From NCBI GenBank assembly GCA_011800155.1, contig CM022376.1, positions 2,480,001-2,544,000 on the forward strand: a stretch of 64,000 nt of DNA, written 5' to 3'. The translations under genes were made by a program, and so were the position numbers. Positions 43,785 to 54,510 of the stretch are shown here, in pieces; within the stretch, counting starts at the first letter, position 1; each line of letters begins with the position of its first letter. Under the pieces are notes generated by a model that made no database searches, was not told the DNA's origin, and saw nothing but the letters and a program-made list of their open reading frames with translations. Source of the stretch: Flammulina velutipes (Eukaryota > Basidiomycota > Agaricomycetes > Agaricales > Physalacriaceae).

Positions 43785-43995
43785 ATAGGTATCTCTCCGC
43801 ACCGCTGGCCATCACCGTCTTTACAGTAATTCAATTAGAACCGGCTTCCTGTTACTCTGATTTATCCATCGTCTGTTCTAATCATCTCTATTCATCCCTA
43901 CTCATACCAGAAAATTGAAAAATATGTATTTATTCTTTACCTACTGTCGTTACTCTTTGTCTATCCTATTCAGTGTCTTCCGAATGTTATACTAC

Positions 43996-45111
43996 TCATT
44001 TATAGCCACTATGGCGAAACCAACCGGGAGCATTGAGTGATGATACAGCTGAGAAGCATGCTTCGTACAGATCTACGTCCGGAAAGTCACTGTACTCGAA
44101 ATGCCGCCAATGGCGGCGTAGGTACATCTTAACTACGGAAAGGATAAGCACAGAAGCATAATCTGTATGGAAAGAGACGCACCACAACTAAAGCTCTCTT
44201 CAATGGGATTGAAATCAGGTGAGTACGGTGGCAAGAACACAAGAATTACACCTAGACAGCGCCATAAATAGTTTAGCGACAATAACGAGAGGTAACAAAC
44301 ATACCGTGGTCCTCACAGGCATCTCGTACAGCCCGGCTTTTATGGATGTTGCAATTGTCCATGACGAGGACACTAGACGAGGCGGGAAAGGCGTTCATTT
44401 TAGGAAGCTGTACGATGATCAGCTCCAACTGTAGGTGCGTGAGGGATGTAGACTTACGACATCATTGACAATGAAGTCAAAAAATTCCTCGCCATCGACA
44501 GATCCCTCTACGACGCGCAGCGCAATATACCCATCGAGTGTAAGAGCTGGCAAGATGCTCCAACGTTGACCACGGTCAAACGTGACCGTCTCGACAGGTG
44601 TCCGGCCCTTCGGAGCTCTTCCATACCTTCTGGCAAGTGTTCGGCCATCCTTGCTTGACTCGTCTGTGAAGACTAGCTGATCTGCTCCAAAGTGGGAGAG
44701 CATGTGCTCCATCCAAGCACCACGAAGAACAGGGTCTTGCTGGGTGGCCACTTTGCGCAGAACCTTGCGCTCGTAGCCAATATCCTTGAGGTTGCGAGCT
44801 AGAGTGGAGGTTGATATAGGTTGGTCGTTCATGATGCAGAGATAATCCTGGATCTCCGCGATGAACTGACTGGGTGATTCATCCATGAGCGCTGCCAGTT
44901 CAGCCAGAAGGATCTCTGACAGGATACGTGGCCTACCCACAATGCTAGTAGGGTATGCAAATGTCCCTTCCTGATCCAGTTTCGCTTGCCATCGTTGTAC
45001 ACTCCTCTCTGAGACGTCAAAGTCCCTGATAATGTCTTTCATCGGTTTTCCGGCATCCAATGCTCTGAGAACGAGCCATTTCACTTCCGAGGTGTGCTTC
45101 TTGTAGACCAT
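43996..45111 (-). CDS. Tc1/mariner-type transposase, DD34E
   Basis: Proposed CDS: complement(join(43996..44132, 44183..44251, 44305..44407, 44458..45111)), 320 residues; introns of 50, 53 and 50 nt. The N-terminal part is a helix-turn-helix (DIIRDFDVSERSVQRWQAKL) with a GRPRILSE segment. The catalytic triad is Asp150 (LVFTDESSKDGRT), Asp235 (SSVLVMDNCNIHKSR) and Glu270 (LPPYSPDFNPIEESF); exactly 34 residues separate the second and third, the Tc1/mariner DD34E signature. All exons are open and the ends fit a full-length enzyme. The ATG at 45111 lies about 57 bp inside the right inverted repeat. It cuts and pastes the element at TA sites. Confidence 0.88.
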
Positions 45112-45167
45112 AAGATCCACACTATCAACGGGTAGCCGTGAGAGAGTGTAGCGAGCGTAGCGAGAGC

Positions 45168-45261
45168 GTTAGAGAATTAAAAGATTTTTTGGCATTTTTG
45201 GTATTTTCTATTTACGGAAGTGATCTTTTTCGTCTTCCGACATCCCTTTTGGGAACGTCTG
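45168..45261 (-). repeat. Right terminal inverted repeat, 94 bp
   Basis: Ends GGGAACGTCTG before TA (45262-45263). Reverse complement of the left repeat. Confidence 0.92.
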
Positions 45262-45750
45262 TAACGGAAACCATGGAATCTGCAACCAAGTAGATCCAGA
45301 TCAACGGGTAGATCGACGGTAGGACAACGAAGGCTGTGGAGATGGACGGCATAGCACCTCGAAAACCTTGCTATCGCCGGAATCAGCTTTTCTAGAATCC
45401 GTTCAAGCGATAAAATGAACGGTGTCGATTGGAGGGTTTGGAGTGGGCTCGAATCGTTGTCGAGAGACTAGATGGAGAGTTTTTGGATCGATGGGGTATA
45501 CTTCGGAACAATTGATAATCGTGGTGGACGATGGTATGAAAGGGCTACACGCTTGCTTCGAGAGCCATACAGCGTAATATCTCTTACTGGATAAGATCTT
45601 CCCATGGTGGCGCACTATCGGATCCTTGGCTACCTCGCGCCGCAAAGCGATGTATAAGAGAGCGCTGGAGAGTGTCGCAAGACTGCTAGTTGTAGAAACC
45701 AGTCTGCACACTTTATGCCTCTCTTGAGGATATGGATTTCTTCGATTTGA

Positions 45751-45850
45751 GCACGCGACGCGTTTGCTTGGTGTTGTTTGGTGAGTGCTTCCCTCTTCCT
45801 TCTTGACCACGACGACGACGACTAGAAAATCGCTTGACGGCGACGTCCTC
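45751..45850 (+). repeat. Dispersed repeat family R, copy 3
   Basis: GCACGCGACGCGTTTGCTTG, then TTCTTGACCACGACGACGAC; the later CCTTGTAGGTCTTATCGCC (about 45962) matches copies 2 and 4. Confidence 0.6.
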
Positions 45851-46627
45851 CTCTTCAAATTTCAAGGGAACCTCCTGGATACTCTTGCATGGAGATATGG
45901 CTGTCTGTGCCAGTGCGGTATGTGGTTTTCATCGTCGACGTCCAAGAACCTGACCCATCGTCGTCCTTGTAGGTCTTATCGCCTCATCCTGGCACGCACT
46001 GGGAGCGTTATTGTCTTTGATATTGAAGCGGAGGAGTCTAGGGAAGAGCTGGCTCGGTGCGTCTACTTCCACGGCTTTGTGTGGATCCTAATATCTTTAT
46101 TTTCCAGTCCAGCATCGCGCTACGCTCAACCAACGACGTCGTCGATTCCTGCGTGTGGAGACAGATGCCAGTAACGTCTGGGTCATCTCAGCTATCGTTC
46201 ACTGTGACCAAGCACAGTCTCGAGAAGTCTTCAAGGTGCGCTTCCGCTGTGTTCTCTAGCGTCTTGACCTTGCTCATCCACGCATACAGGAACCGACAGA
46301 TAATTCTTTACCGTTTATCTCTTCGCACAAGCCGTCGTCTCTGCGTTCCCAGCGTCCCCGTTTCCGTCCCTTTCGACTAGATCCAATCGACGACGGAGGT
46401 AAGTAGCAGACGCTCCTGGCTCTCCTCAAGGAAGACGACGAAATCACATATTCATTCCAGGAGCTCGTCGAAGCGTTTAGGATACCAGAGTCCTCTGACT
46501 CTTACGACCAGCAGACGAAAAAGCAGGACATGTATGCGTGCAGTACGACGCCCGGACTACTCTCTGCGTCCTATGTACTTTCTGGTTTCGTCCCAGGCGA
46601 CGGCTGCACGAAACTCAGGATGACTCT

Positions 46628-46690
46628 CTCGCTCGTGCTAGCTGGAGCCGGACGTTACTTCTCGGGGGTTCGATCCCTACGAGGGGGACG
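46628..46690 (+). repeat. tRNA-like or coding-remnant element, copy T4
   Basis: GCTAGCTGGAGCCGG resembles a tRNA A box, and GGGGGTTCGATCCCTAC a B box. The T-stem is weaker than in T1 to T3. Confidence 0.35.
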
Positions 46691-46996
46691 TACTCGCTCA
46701 CTTGGAGGTATGGGCTCCGTCTTCGGCACGTTGCCGGACGTTCTGCAGGCTACTCTAGATGTAGGCCCTGGGGTGAATGCGCGTCATTCTATCTCTGTTG
46801 TTTCCTGCTCTGAAGTCGCCTAGCTATTTCCTTCCTGCTTCTCGTCGCATTGCAGAACGATAGGTCCAAGGATCCTGTCCTGGCAGTGATGCTCGCGTTC
46901 TCGTCGGTTCACCAGTCTTCATGTATCACCTCGCGCGTCTTGAGCATTCCTGCATTTTCCTCAGGCGACGAATGGCAGCCAAGGACGATATCTTCT

Positions 46997-47059
46997 CCCC
47001 TTCCCTCCCTTGCTAGTTACCGGGCGTCACGCCCGGGAGGTTCGATTCCTCCGAGGGGG
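46997..47059 (+). repeat. tRNA-like or coding-remnant element, copy T3
   Basis: CCGGGCG-TCA-CGCCCGG hairpin, then the T-arm GGAGG, TTCGATT, CCTCC and GAGGGGG. Confidence 0.4.
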
Positions 47060-47468
47060 TATATTCCTTGGCGCACTCATGTTCAGCGCTCAAGACTTGG
47101 AGAAGCCAAATGGTTCTTGATATGAACTTGATCACTGGTGGACCGTTATTCACGAGGTTCAGGAACTAGAACTTCGACAGCTCAGCCGGGCGCCAGGCTT
47201 CCTACGATGCTTCCCCTCCATGTGTCTCGTTTGAATGGACAGGAAGGAAGATGCGGGAGATGTTTTCAACTGTATGTGGTTGAATCACATCGTTCTTCGA
47301 TGGTTCAGGAGACTGGGGTAGCTGCTACTTCGTTGAAGTGGAAGTCGTGTTCTTGCATCACTGATATTTTACTTCTTAGGCGCCGTCTCGGTCGGGAAGC
47401 TGCACTGCCATGACCAAACTTCTATATAACGCCCTCTGCTGCTCGCATCTCTGTTCCCTGTACTTGCC

Positions 47469-48668
47469 ATGAGCTTCAAGACCTTGGTAGTAAACCCCTC
47501 CACCGGCGTCGAGCTGTCCTACCTCGATAGCGGTCCTCCCGAGCAGAAGGAGTACACCACGATCTTTGCCATCCACGGATTGTCTTTCACCAACGGTACG
47601 TCGTCTTTCCTTTTCTTCTTCCAGATATAACTTAACAACGCTGTAGGAATCTTCCAAAAAGTCATAGAAATCGCACCCTCCAAAGGCATCCGCTTCGTCG
47701 CGCTCAACCGACGTACATTCCCCGGATCCACGCCATTCACCCCGGAGGAGTTGAGTGTCATCTTCACGGGAGGATCGGGCGATGCTGAGAGGGACGCGCA
47801 TATCGAGGCGCGTGGGCATGAGATCGCTGTTTTCGTCGTGGAGTTTATCAGGAAGTATGACTTACCTCCTCCGACCCGTAGTGGTGGTGGGAACGGTGGA
47901 GTGGCGATTCTGGGGTGGTCCCAGGGTGTTGTGCATGCGTTTGCGGCTGTTGCGAGCGCGGGGACGTTGGAGAAGGATGTGAGGGATGTGTTGAGCGTTT
48001 ATTTGCGTTCGTTGATCGTTTATGGTGGGTGCTCATTGACAGCGTCTTCTATCTGATTTGACTGAGTGATGACTGAAGAACCCCCAACGATCGTCCTCGG
48101 CCATGGAGTCAACCCCCGAGATTGGACACCGCTGAGCGATACCAGCATGCCCGAAACCATGCGTCTCGCAGCTTTTAGTCAGTGGGTCACGGCGTACTTC
48201 GACCATGGAGACCTCTCCACGCGTGATCCCTCCCAACTCGCTTGTATCGTCCCGTCTCAGACGCATGTCCCGACGGTGTATAACATTCCGCCACAGGAGT
48301 GGAATGATATCGTACGTCAAGGAGAGGATGCAGCGACGGACTTGGCGATTCTGGGGACGTTCCAAGGGCAGCTTTTGAGGACGTACCGGAAGGCGTTCTT
48401 TGACTCGGATGGGGGTATTTTCTCGGGGGTGAGGAGGTCGGTGGTTGTTGGGGATAGGAGTGGGGCGTTTGCGTTTTTTGGGATGTGGGCCGTGCTGGAT
48501 GATGTTGAGAAACTTGGAGGGGGCATATCGATCGATTTCAAGATGATGGAGGGCATGAATCATTTTGTGCGTACGGTTTTTCTGGGTCCGGTAACCTCTG
48601 ACGTATGGATCCAGGCTCATTGGGATTATCCGGAGAAGGTGCTTGAGGTTTTTGGGGAACTCTTTTGA
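47469..48668 (+). CDS. Alpha/beta hydrolase family protein
   Basis: Proposed CDS: join(47469..47595, 47647..48024, 48079..48668), about 364 residues; introns GTACGT...CTGTAG (51 nt) and GTGGGT...CTGAAG (54 nt), both phase 1. Family marks: IFAIHGLSF (oxyanion HG motif), FVALNRRTFPGSTPF, the nucleophile elbow ILGWSQGVV with Ser134, PTIVLGHGVN, a late Asp candidate, and MEGMNHFV carrying the presumed catalytic His. No signal peptide, so probably cytosolic. The substrate cannot be told from sequence. It is a single-copy gene in this window, lying between a degenerate region and the gene at 49030. Confidence 0.82.
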
Positions 48669-49029
48669 GGGGGTTTGGGATGTTGGGGGCTGAGTGAAAA
48701 CTCTATGCATTTTGATCTTCTCCCCATCTTGGAGCGTATATGCTGTTATCCAATTTCGTTTTCTTCAAAGAATACTCTACATAGGTCAAAGCTATTCTTT
48801 TCGTCCTCAGGATAAATGATAAGATACTGGCGGTGTATATCTATCTAGAGGTAATAGAGACGGGGCGGTGAAGTTGACAGTGGTCTAGGAATCTGAAATT
48901 GGGAAAGCATTTTGAAGGAGCGTCGCAAAAAGTAAGATATGTGTGGACAATCGGGAGCGAGAAAACACGAGGAAATGGTACGTATGGACCAGGATGATCC
49001 TTTCGCTTTCGAGCCTGGCCGCTCATACG
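48669..49029. other. Intergenic between convergent genes
   Basis: No gene. It is the shared 3' region of the hydrolase (+) and the Cys-cluster gene (-). Confidence 0.5.
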
Positions 49030-50162
49030 TCAGCGGTTGGCGTTGGACAAGGGGATGGAAGATTTCCCTTCCGTAGCAGCAACAAGTTGACTGAGCAGCT
49101 GCGTCTGATGCTCTCCCCGTGCATTGACATAGGTGAATATGTCTTTGACGTGATTAATCAAGAGTCCGAGGTTCTTGGCTATTTCCTCCACTGGGGCTTT
49201 GATTTCCTGGAAGCCTTGTTTGAATCCATCTTTCAACTCTCGGATCTGCAAGCTGGTGGCGGACATGGACTCGTGGATTCTGTCGAGTTGGGGGTTTGAC
49301 CCATTGGGTTTTGGTTTCGCTTTGGATTTTTTCGTCGCTGTTGATTTGGTGCAGCTCGTGTTCCTCTGACGACACTCCGCGCAGGCTGTGTATGGGTGGG
49401 CGCGGAGGTCAACGCATCGGGAGTTGGTGAGGGTGCAGCGGGGGCATGCTGGATGTTGGTCAATACGGGGTCAAATGTCATGATTGTGGAGGACTTACAC
49501 TTTTTGCGGACGGAGTAGAGACTACTGTCCGAGTAATCTGGGAGTGGTTCCGTGCCCGTTTGCTTCTGCTTTTTCTGCTTTGGCCCTTCATCAGCATCCG
49601 CTGTCTCTTCTTCTTCTCTCTGACGCTTGCGTAATGCTTGGAAGCGACTGATCAATTCTGCCGCTCGCGCCTCCTCATATTTACGAGCGTCTTCCAAGTA
49701 TGACTGGTATGCCCTATACGCTTCACGGCCCTCGTTAAACCGCGCCCGTTCCGTATTGTTGTATTTGACTACGCGCGTCTGTTCGAGGTTGTACGCTGCG
49801 ACACGGGTGTCGTACGCTGCCTGGCTTTCCTCGGCGGTTGTATCGGGAAAGATGGGCATTGACAAGAATTGGGGTGGGGATGGTTCTGGCGCGTGTTTGA
49901 CGGGGAATGGGGGAGAATGAGCGGTGGGTTGCATCGTTTTGGTTGAGGCAGCGTGCTGCGTGGCTGGGTCGGCGAGTAGAGAGGAAGACATGGGGCGTGG
50001 GAACGTTTTACTGCAAGGTCCTTTTATGACGCGCTCTTGAGGGCCGTCACTGTTGGCTTCTTCCTCGCGAATGGTGTCTTTAGCGAGCGACGATTCGCGA
50101 GTTTGGGTAGGGATTGACTGCGTCATTGATTCTTTGGATCTTCTCCGAAGATCCATGGACAT
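49030..50162 (-). CDS. Coiled-coil protein with paired C-x2-C-x6-C clusters
   Basis: Proposed CDS: complement(join(49030..49448, 49499..50162)), about 360 residues; 50-nt intron GTAAGT...ATCCAG in phase 1. Without splicing the frame ends in a low-complexity tail, so the spliced form is preferred. The middle is a long charged coiled coil (RARFNEGREAYRAYQSYLED; ELISRFQALRKRQREEEE). After the intron come two Cys triplets, CPRCTLTNSRC and CAECRQRNTSC, each C-x2-C-x6-C, suggesting a zinc-binding module of a kind common in basidiomycete proteins. A C-terminal helix (IRELKDGFKQGFQEIKAPVE) follows. It may bind DNA; function unknown. Repeat R copy 4 starts 29 bp upstream of the ATG. Confidence 0.68.
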
Positions 50163-50190
50163 TAAGTGACTTTGAGCATTTGTTCGATAG

Positions 50191-50275
50191 ACGCGACGCG
50201 TTTGTTTGGTCTTATGTCAAACAGTGATCCATCCTTCTTCCTGACCACGACGACGGCGACGACGAACGCCCATGT
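50191..50275 (+). repeat. Dispersed repeat family R, copy 4
   Basis: ACGCGACGCGTTTGTTTGGT, then TTCTTCCTGACCACGACGAC; ATCTTTGTAGGTCTTACTGC near 50359 matches copies 2 and 3. Confidence 0.6.
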
Positions 50276-52266
50276 ATGATGCGACCTCTTCGATGGGCCT
50301 CTCCCTGGTGCGTACCTCTCGCAGTATGTCTTGCGTGCTGTATCGTCTCTGACCATCTTTGTAGGTCTTACTGCCCGGGAGCGATATAGCTACGCGGGGA
50401 GGACGACGGACGGCTGACGGCTGACTGAGTGCGTGCTTTTTTGCCCTTTTGGACTCGTTGTAACTTGTAACATTGCTTTCCAGGCTGGAAGCGTATGCGA
50501 ACGGCAGCGTCGTGTCGTACACGGAAAGGACGCCCTCGATCGGAGAGAGAGACAGCCACCATCGTCCCTCAGGCCACATCGTGATCGCTGGCCAACCGAC
50601 TCCGGCGAATGGCCAGACTGTATGCCCCTCGTCCAGTGATGCCTTGGGCCCGATTCTGTGCTTGTCACTCACCGCTCATATGCGTGAGGCGTATCGCATG
50701 TTGGCATTCTCGAACAAGCGATGCTTGAATATGAAGGTGCTTTTCTACTGCGTATTCGTCTCCCGTATAGTGTACTCAATCGCCACCGACAGAAATCCTT
50801 TCCACCAATGTTGAGATCCCATTCGAGTCCCAGATGCCTTTCCTCGAACGTTGTCGTACCCTACCCGAACCATATCTCCACCCTCCCTCTGTACTCTTCT
50901 TCCCGCAAGGCGTCGCCCAACCCTTCTCAGTGTCCAATATCCTCCACGCTTGACGCCGACCTACCTCCCATATTTATCTGCTCCCCCGAGGACGATCAAG
51001 GACGTTCGTCGAATCCCTCAAAAACGCTGTGACCATTCTTCCTAACAATGTTTGAAAGCAAGCAAGCTGGATCGAGACGCGTAACACATGGCTCGCATAT
51101 CTGGAACGATAGTTCACCGTCTGGCGACGCGGAGTCGTTGTTGAGCGGGCATGGATCTCCAGCGTGCCAGGGGGCGTTCGTGTGCGAGATGTTGGTTATT
51201 GTCGTTACGACTCTCCCCGCTGGTCCGGCGTCGGCGTCCTCGTCATGAAGAAGTCGAAGATCATGCCCATCTCATGGCATCAGCGATCGTGGACCCGGCA
51301 GACGGAGCTTCTATCTCGGAGACGTATCTCCATGGTAGGACGTCGTATGGACTTTGCCGGGTGGCTGCTTGGGTGGTAATACGATTGATGGGGCCCTAGA
51401 GAGCGAAGCAGGCTTGCTCTCGATGGTACGTCTTCCTATGTGCCAGCTTTCCAATTTCTTAACTTACCTTAAACTTAGAACTCGCTCTGATATCGAGCAG
51501 ACTTCTTGCCACCACGCCGGGGGGTCCTCTTGGAAGCCACCATGGAGGAACGAGGCTTGGATCTCGATATCCCAGGAGACGATGATTTGAGTGAAGAAGA
51601 GGTTGATAGCTATGTCGGGGCCCATGCATCGGCGTGCAGACGGAGAGTTTTGCGTCATGGAGGGAGGAGGATAAGTGTACGGAGCTACCGACACGAGGGA
51701 GTAGTCGCCCGACGAAGCGGAGTGGGTGGGGCCCAGGTCGGGCGGAGGAGATGCTCCTCTGACGAGGCAGATCCCGTGCCCCAACCTCGATGGTGTACCC
51801 CGAGGATGGATGTGGATACCTCTGCACGTTTGGGCCATTTTGGCTTGACGTTTTAATTTCTGTATCTTCTTTCAATTTGTTGTTAAATCTCTGTGGTCTT
51901 TATTTTGCTTTTCTGCGCTTCAGTGGTGTTTGTTTGTGACTTCTTTGGACATATGTTTGAAGGTTATCATCGTACATATCCCCCGCGAAACTAGCTTCCT
52001 TCCAGGGGGATGGCTACCAAAGGTTGTGTTCATATTCTTCTCAAGCCAATCAAGCACCAACGGGACGTGACCTTTCGTGGCGCTGTCGTGCAGGACACAA
52101 TCAAGAACAGTATATACACTACATACTCTGACACGATTAACAATGAGGGTGTCGCCAGTGTATCCTTTTTCGAAGAAAAATACATATTTCCTGGCAAACT
52201 CTCGAGGCTACATCATTATTTATCCTACCAAAATAAATACCGGTAGAAGAAAGCATAGGAACTCAA
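50276..52266. other. Degenerate gene remnant and intergenic sequence
   Basis: Coding-like pieces in one direction (VEIPFESQMPFLERC, SVLFFPQGVAQPFSVSN, FVESLKNAVTILPN, WIETRNTWLAYLER) are broken by stops and shifts between about 50790 and 51110, so this reads as a decayed plus-strand gene of unknown family. From 51460 to 51870 both strands are open with no motif. 52025-52100 is the shared deaminase-flank segment (reverse). Confidence 0.45.
52025..52100 (-). repeat. Segment shared downstream of two deaminase genes, copy 2
   Basis: On the minus strand it reads AGCGCCACGAAAGGTCACG and GGTGCTTGATTGGCTTGAG, about 170 bp past the stop of the deaminase at 52267. See 27286. Confidence 0.5.
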
Positions 52267-53517
52267 CTACTTTCTACCCCAATGAACCAGAGCTCGTTCG
52301 TACCTCTCTTTGAACTCAACCGATCTGACGTAGTTGTCGAATTTGTCCATTCCGGCCGTGTATGAGGGATCGTCGATGTTGGGGCACATCCAATCGATCT
52401 GGACCTTAGCCGTTGGCATTGTGATCGCAAACTTCTCCTCTCTCGATCTTACGTCCAGAACGCACTGAAAGCACGCCCGGCACGCTCTCTTCGAGCATCC
52501 AATGGCATAATCAACGAGAGGAATACCGTTTTTCGTCAGATAGTCGGCGATTTGCGCTTCGGGATGTACATACAGCGTCTGCGTGTCACCAGCGTGCCAT
52601 AACTCGCCATTCTTGAAACGAGGGAAGAGCCTTATGATTTCTTCCCGCGTCGGGTTGTACCCGAACGCCTCGACAATATCACACGCGTGGTCTATCGATG
52701 AGCGGGGGAGGCGCAGGACTAGGGGAGGAATGGGAGAGAGCCATCGAGGTGTAAGCTGCCATTTAGCCCTCAACAACTTTCGCTTGGGGTTGAGCAAGGC
52801 TTCGAGACCGTACTGGTAGAAATGCAGGCGGTGGAGACGGCGATAGAAGTACCCGACGAAAATATAATCATCGATACTTCTTTCTGGATCTGGCTGGAGG
52901 AGGGGTGATGCGAGAATGGTTGCTGAATGAGCCATGATGGTCTTGAGAGTCTCGAGGCGTCTGTTGGGGTCGTCACTGAGCAAGGAAGGCATCAGCGAGA
53001 CGATCCCGTTGAATGCCGTCAAAGCGTTCGTCTCGGTTGGTTTCAGTGCGACAAGTCTGGTGAGGATTTCCAAGGTGGTTTCTTTCACCTCACTAAAGGG
53101 ATTTCCAGCGTTGATGACAAGGGTAGCTTTGCGCTGAACACGTTTCCATGCGTAGCGTGCGATCAGAGCCAAGATGTCGAGTACGGCATGCTCAGTCGAC
53201 TGGGGATCGCGTGCCAGACCATTTATCGCTGCGATGAATTGCATCGTGTATTCCTGTAGAGTCTGGGAAGGAGGTTCGTTGGTCGCAAGGATGATTTCTA
53301 GATTGCGGGAGGAGGTATTGGAAGCCAAGGCGGCAGCGATGCTCTGGTCTGTGGCATCGGACACAAGACAGAATGAGATCCAATTCAGGATGAGCAGAAT
53401 CCTTCCGTTATCTTCCTGAGGCGGCTCATTGGGGCGAAAGCCGCCATCGGCGTTGACATTCATTCGGGGCGCTGCGTAGAGCTTCTGGCTCGCAAAAAAG
53501 GAGAAGTGTTTGTCCAT
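52267..53517 (-). CDS. OTT_1508-like nucleic-acid deaminase family protein
   Basis: 416 residues, single coding exon, ATG at 53517. Same family as 23841 and 25694: SFFASQKLYAAPRMNVN, LLILNWISFCLVSDATDQSI, RKATLVINAGNPFSEV, LHFYQYGLEAL. The catalytic set is intact: YVHPEAQIADYL (HxE) and IGCSKRACRACFQC (CxxC), then WMCPNIDD. The leader intron begins GTAAGT at 53584; its end is either TTTCAG (about 53540) or ATTAG just before the ATG. With the former, the leader contains a four-codon upstream frame (ATGTCCCATTAG). Predicted zinc-dependent deaminase, substrate unknown. Confidence 0.82.
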   Translation of the reverse strand: MDKHFSFFASQKLYAAPRMNVNADGGFRPNEPPQEDNGRILLILNWISFCLVSDATDQSIAAALASNTSSRNLEIILATNEPPSQTLQEYTMQFIAAINGLARDPQSTEHAVLDILALIARYAWKRVQRKATLVINAGNPFSEVKETTLEILTRLVALKPTETNALTAFNGIVSLMPSLLSDDPNRRLETLKTIMAHSATILASPLLQPDPERSIDDYIFVGYFYRRLHRLHFYQYGLEALLNPKRKLLRAKWQLTPRWLSPIPPLVLRLPRSSIDHACDIVEAFGYNPTREEIIRLFPRFKNGELWHAGDTQTLYVHPEAQIADYLTKNGIPLVDYAIGCSKRACRACFQCVLDVRSREEKFAITMPTAKVQIDWMCPNIDDPSYTAGMDKFDNYVRSVEFKERYERALVHWGRK

Positions 53518-53903
53518 TTGGGACTAATGGGACATCTGAAATTTGCTTTACTATGGGCGCAGAAATTTGGCGAATGAGACTTACTGGTGAGGGGGGCTGG
53601 AAAAGGAACACAGACACGCATGGCATACATGCAGAATTACGTGTATGCCATTCATGATCCTAAGGAGGTGAAGCACCATGCGAAAGGTGCGTGTCCCAGG
53701 CTTTGCCTCGAATACCGAATAGCAAGAGAGAGATGGTATACAATGATTGGCGTCAGCAATCCTTCGTACCATCTGTGGACACATCAATGATACTGTTCAA
53801 CGTTGAAAGGCAACATACCAGATTCCTTCGCACGCTGAGTGCGCGCGCCTTTAACAAAACGAATCTGCACAAAGCTAGAAAAGTTCAACTACATTTTCAC
53901 CGT

Positions 53904-54510
53904 CTAGGTATCAAACACGTTCGTATTTGTAGAGATAATCTTGATACCCAAAGAACGAAGGTTCCTGAAAGTTGCTTCACAGGAAATTAACTGCGCGAGA
54001 CCCCACTCCCCAAGACTGTCCCAGTCCGTATCACCGATCAACCTTAGCTCCTTGAATTTCGGAACGGGAACGCGAAGACGAGATTCGATGATTCTGTATA
54101 ACTCAACCTCTCTACCGCGCGACAATGCCGAGACATCCAATCTCAAGCTCTCCAGGCCCGGAAAGAGATCAGCATCAGTTCCTTCTAGACGAAGGATGGC
54201 GCATTTCAATAGAAAACTGTCCTTGAGGTAGAGAGTCGTGACATGTGGAGCCCCGGCGAAGAACGAAGTGAGAAGTTGGGCGTTTCCTGAGTGTTCCGAG
54301 GTAATGGATAGATTTCGGAGGTGGTTTGAACAGTGTCTAAGATCGGGAAATTTGGCGGGATTGGGTATGTGATGTGGTAGATGCACATGGAGGATTTCCA
54401 AGTGTGGCATGGAAAGATGGTTCAGTATCATCGGGTCGTCGAACAATAAGATGAGAGTGTGGAGGTGTGGTAATTGGATGGGCGGCAATCCGTGGAAGAC
54501 CTCGAGTCGT
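53904..54510 (-). pseudogene. F-box/LRR-like gene fragment (C-terminal half only)
   Basis: The frame from about 54510 to 53904 matches the leucine-rich C-terminal part of the MC subfamily: LPPIQLPHLHTLILL, MPHLEILHVHLPHHIP, APHVTTLYLKDSFLL, ending IISTNTNVFDT as the gene at 10780 ends ISTITNQFDT. No F-box or N-terminus is present. Homology stops near 54515, where unrelated sequence begins. No start codon is plausible, so it is a truncated remnant located just upstream of the deaminase at 52267. Confidence 0.7.

Larger units (their letters stand above)
41565..45261. mobile_element. Tc1/mariner-type DNA transposon, complete, two genes
   Basis: Perfect 94-bp terminal inverted repeats (41565-41658 and 45168-45261; outer end CAGACGTTCCCAAAAGGGAT) are flanked by TA (41563-41564 and 45262-45263), the target duplication of the Tc1/mariner group. 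Inside are an intact DD34E transposase on the minus strand and a second, longer gene on the plus strand facing it. Identity of the inverted repeats and an uninterrupted transposase suggest recent movement and possible activity. The insertion lies in the 5' region of the aspartic protease gene. Confidence 0.92.
45262..47468. other. Intergenic with degenerate multi-exon gene remnant
   Basis: Between 45850 and 46520 short coding-like exons with plausible GT/AG borders (VIVFDIEAEESREELAR; EPTDNSLPFISSHKPSS; ELVEAFRIPESSDSYDQQ) follow one another, but the frame cannot be joined, so this looks like a decayed gene copy linked to repeat R copy 3. Two GGTTCGAT elements follow at 46628-46690 and 46997-47059. 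Confidence 0.45.

Noticed and set aside
44429..44457. 29-nt intron in the transposase (acceptor CTACAG before TTGGAG)
   Set aside because: Too short compared with the 50-60 nt introns here, and it leaves an extra seven residues; the next acceptor gives a 50-nt intron and the conserved LPKMNAFP junction.
51459..51875. Overlapping frames of 116-138 codons on both strands
   Set aside because: GC-rich low-information sequence open in three frames; no motif, splice pattern or paralogue supports coding.
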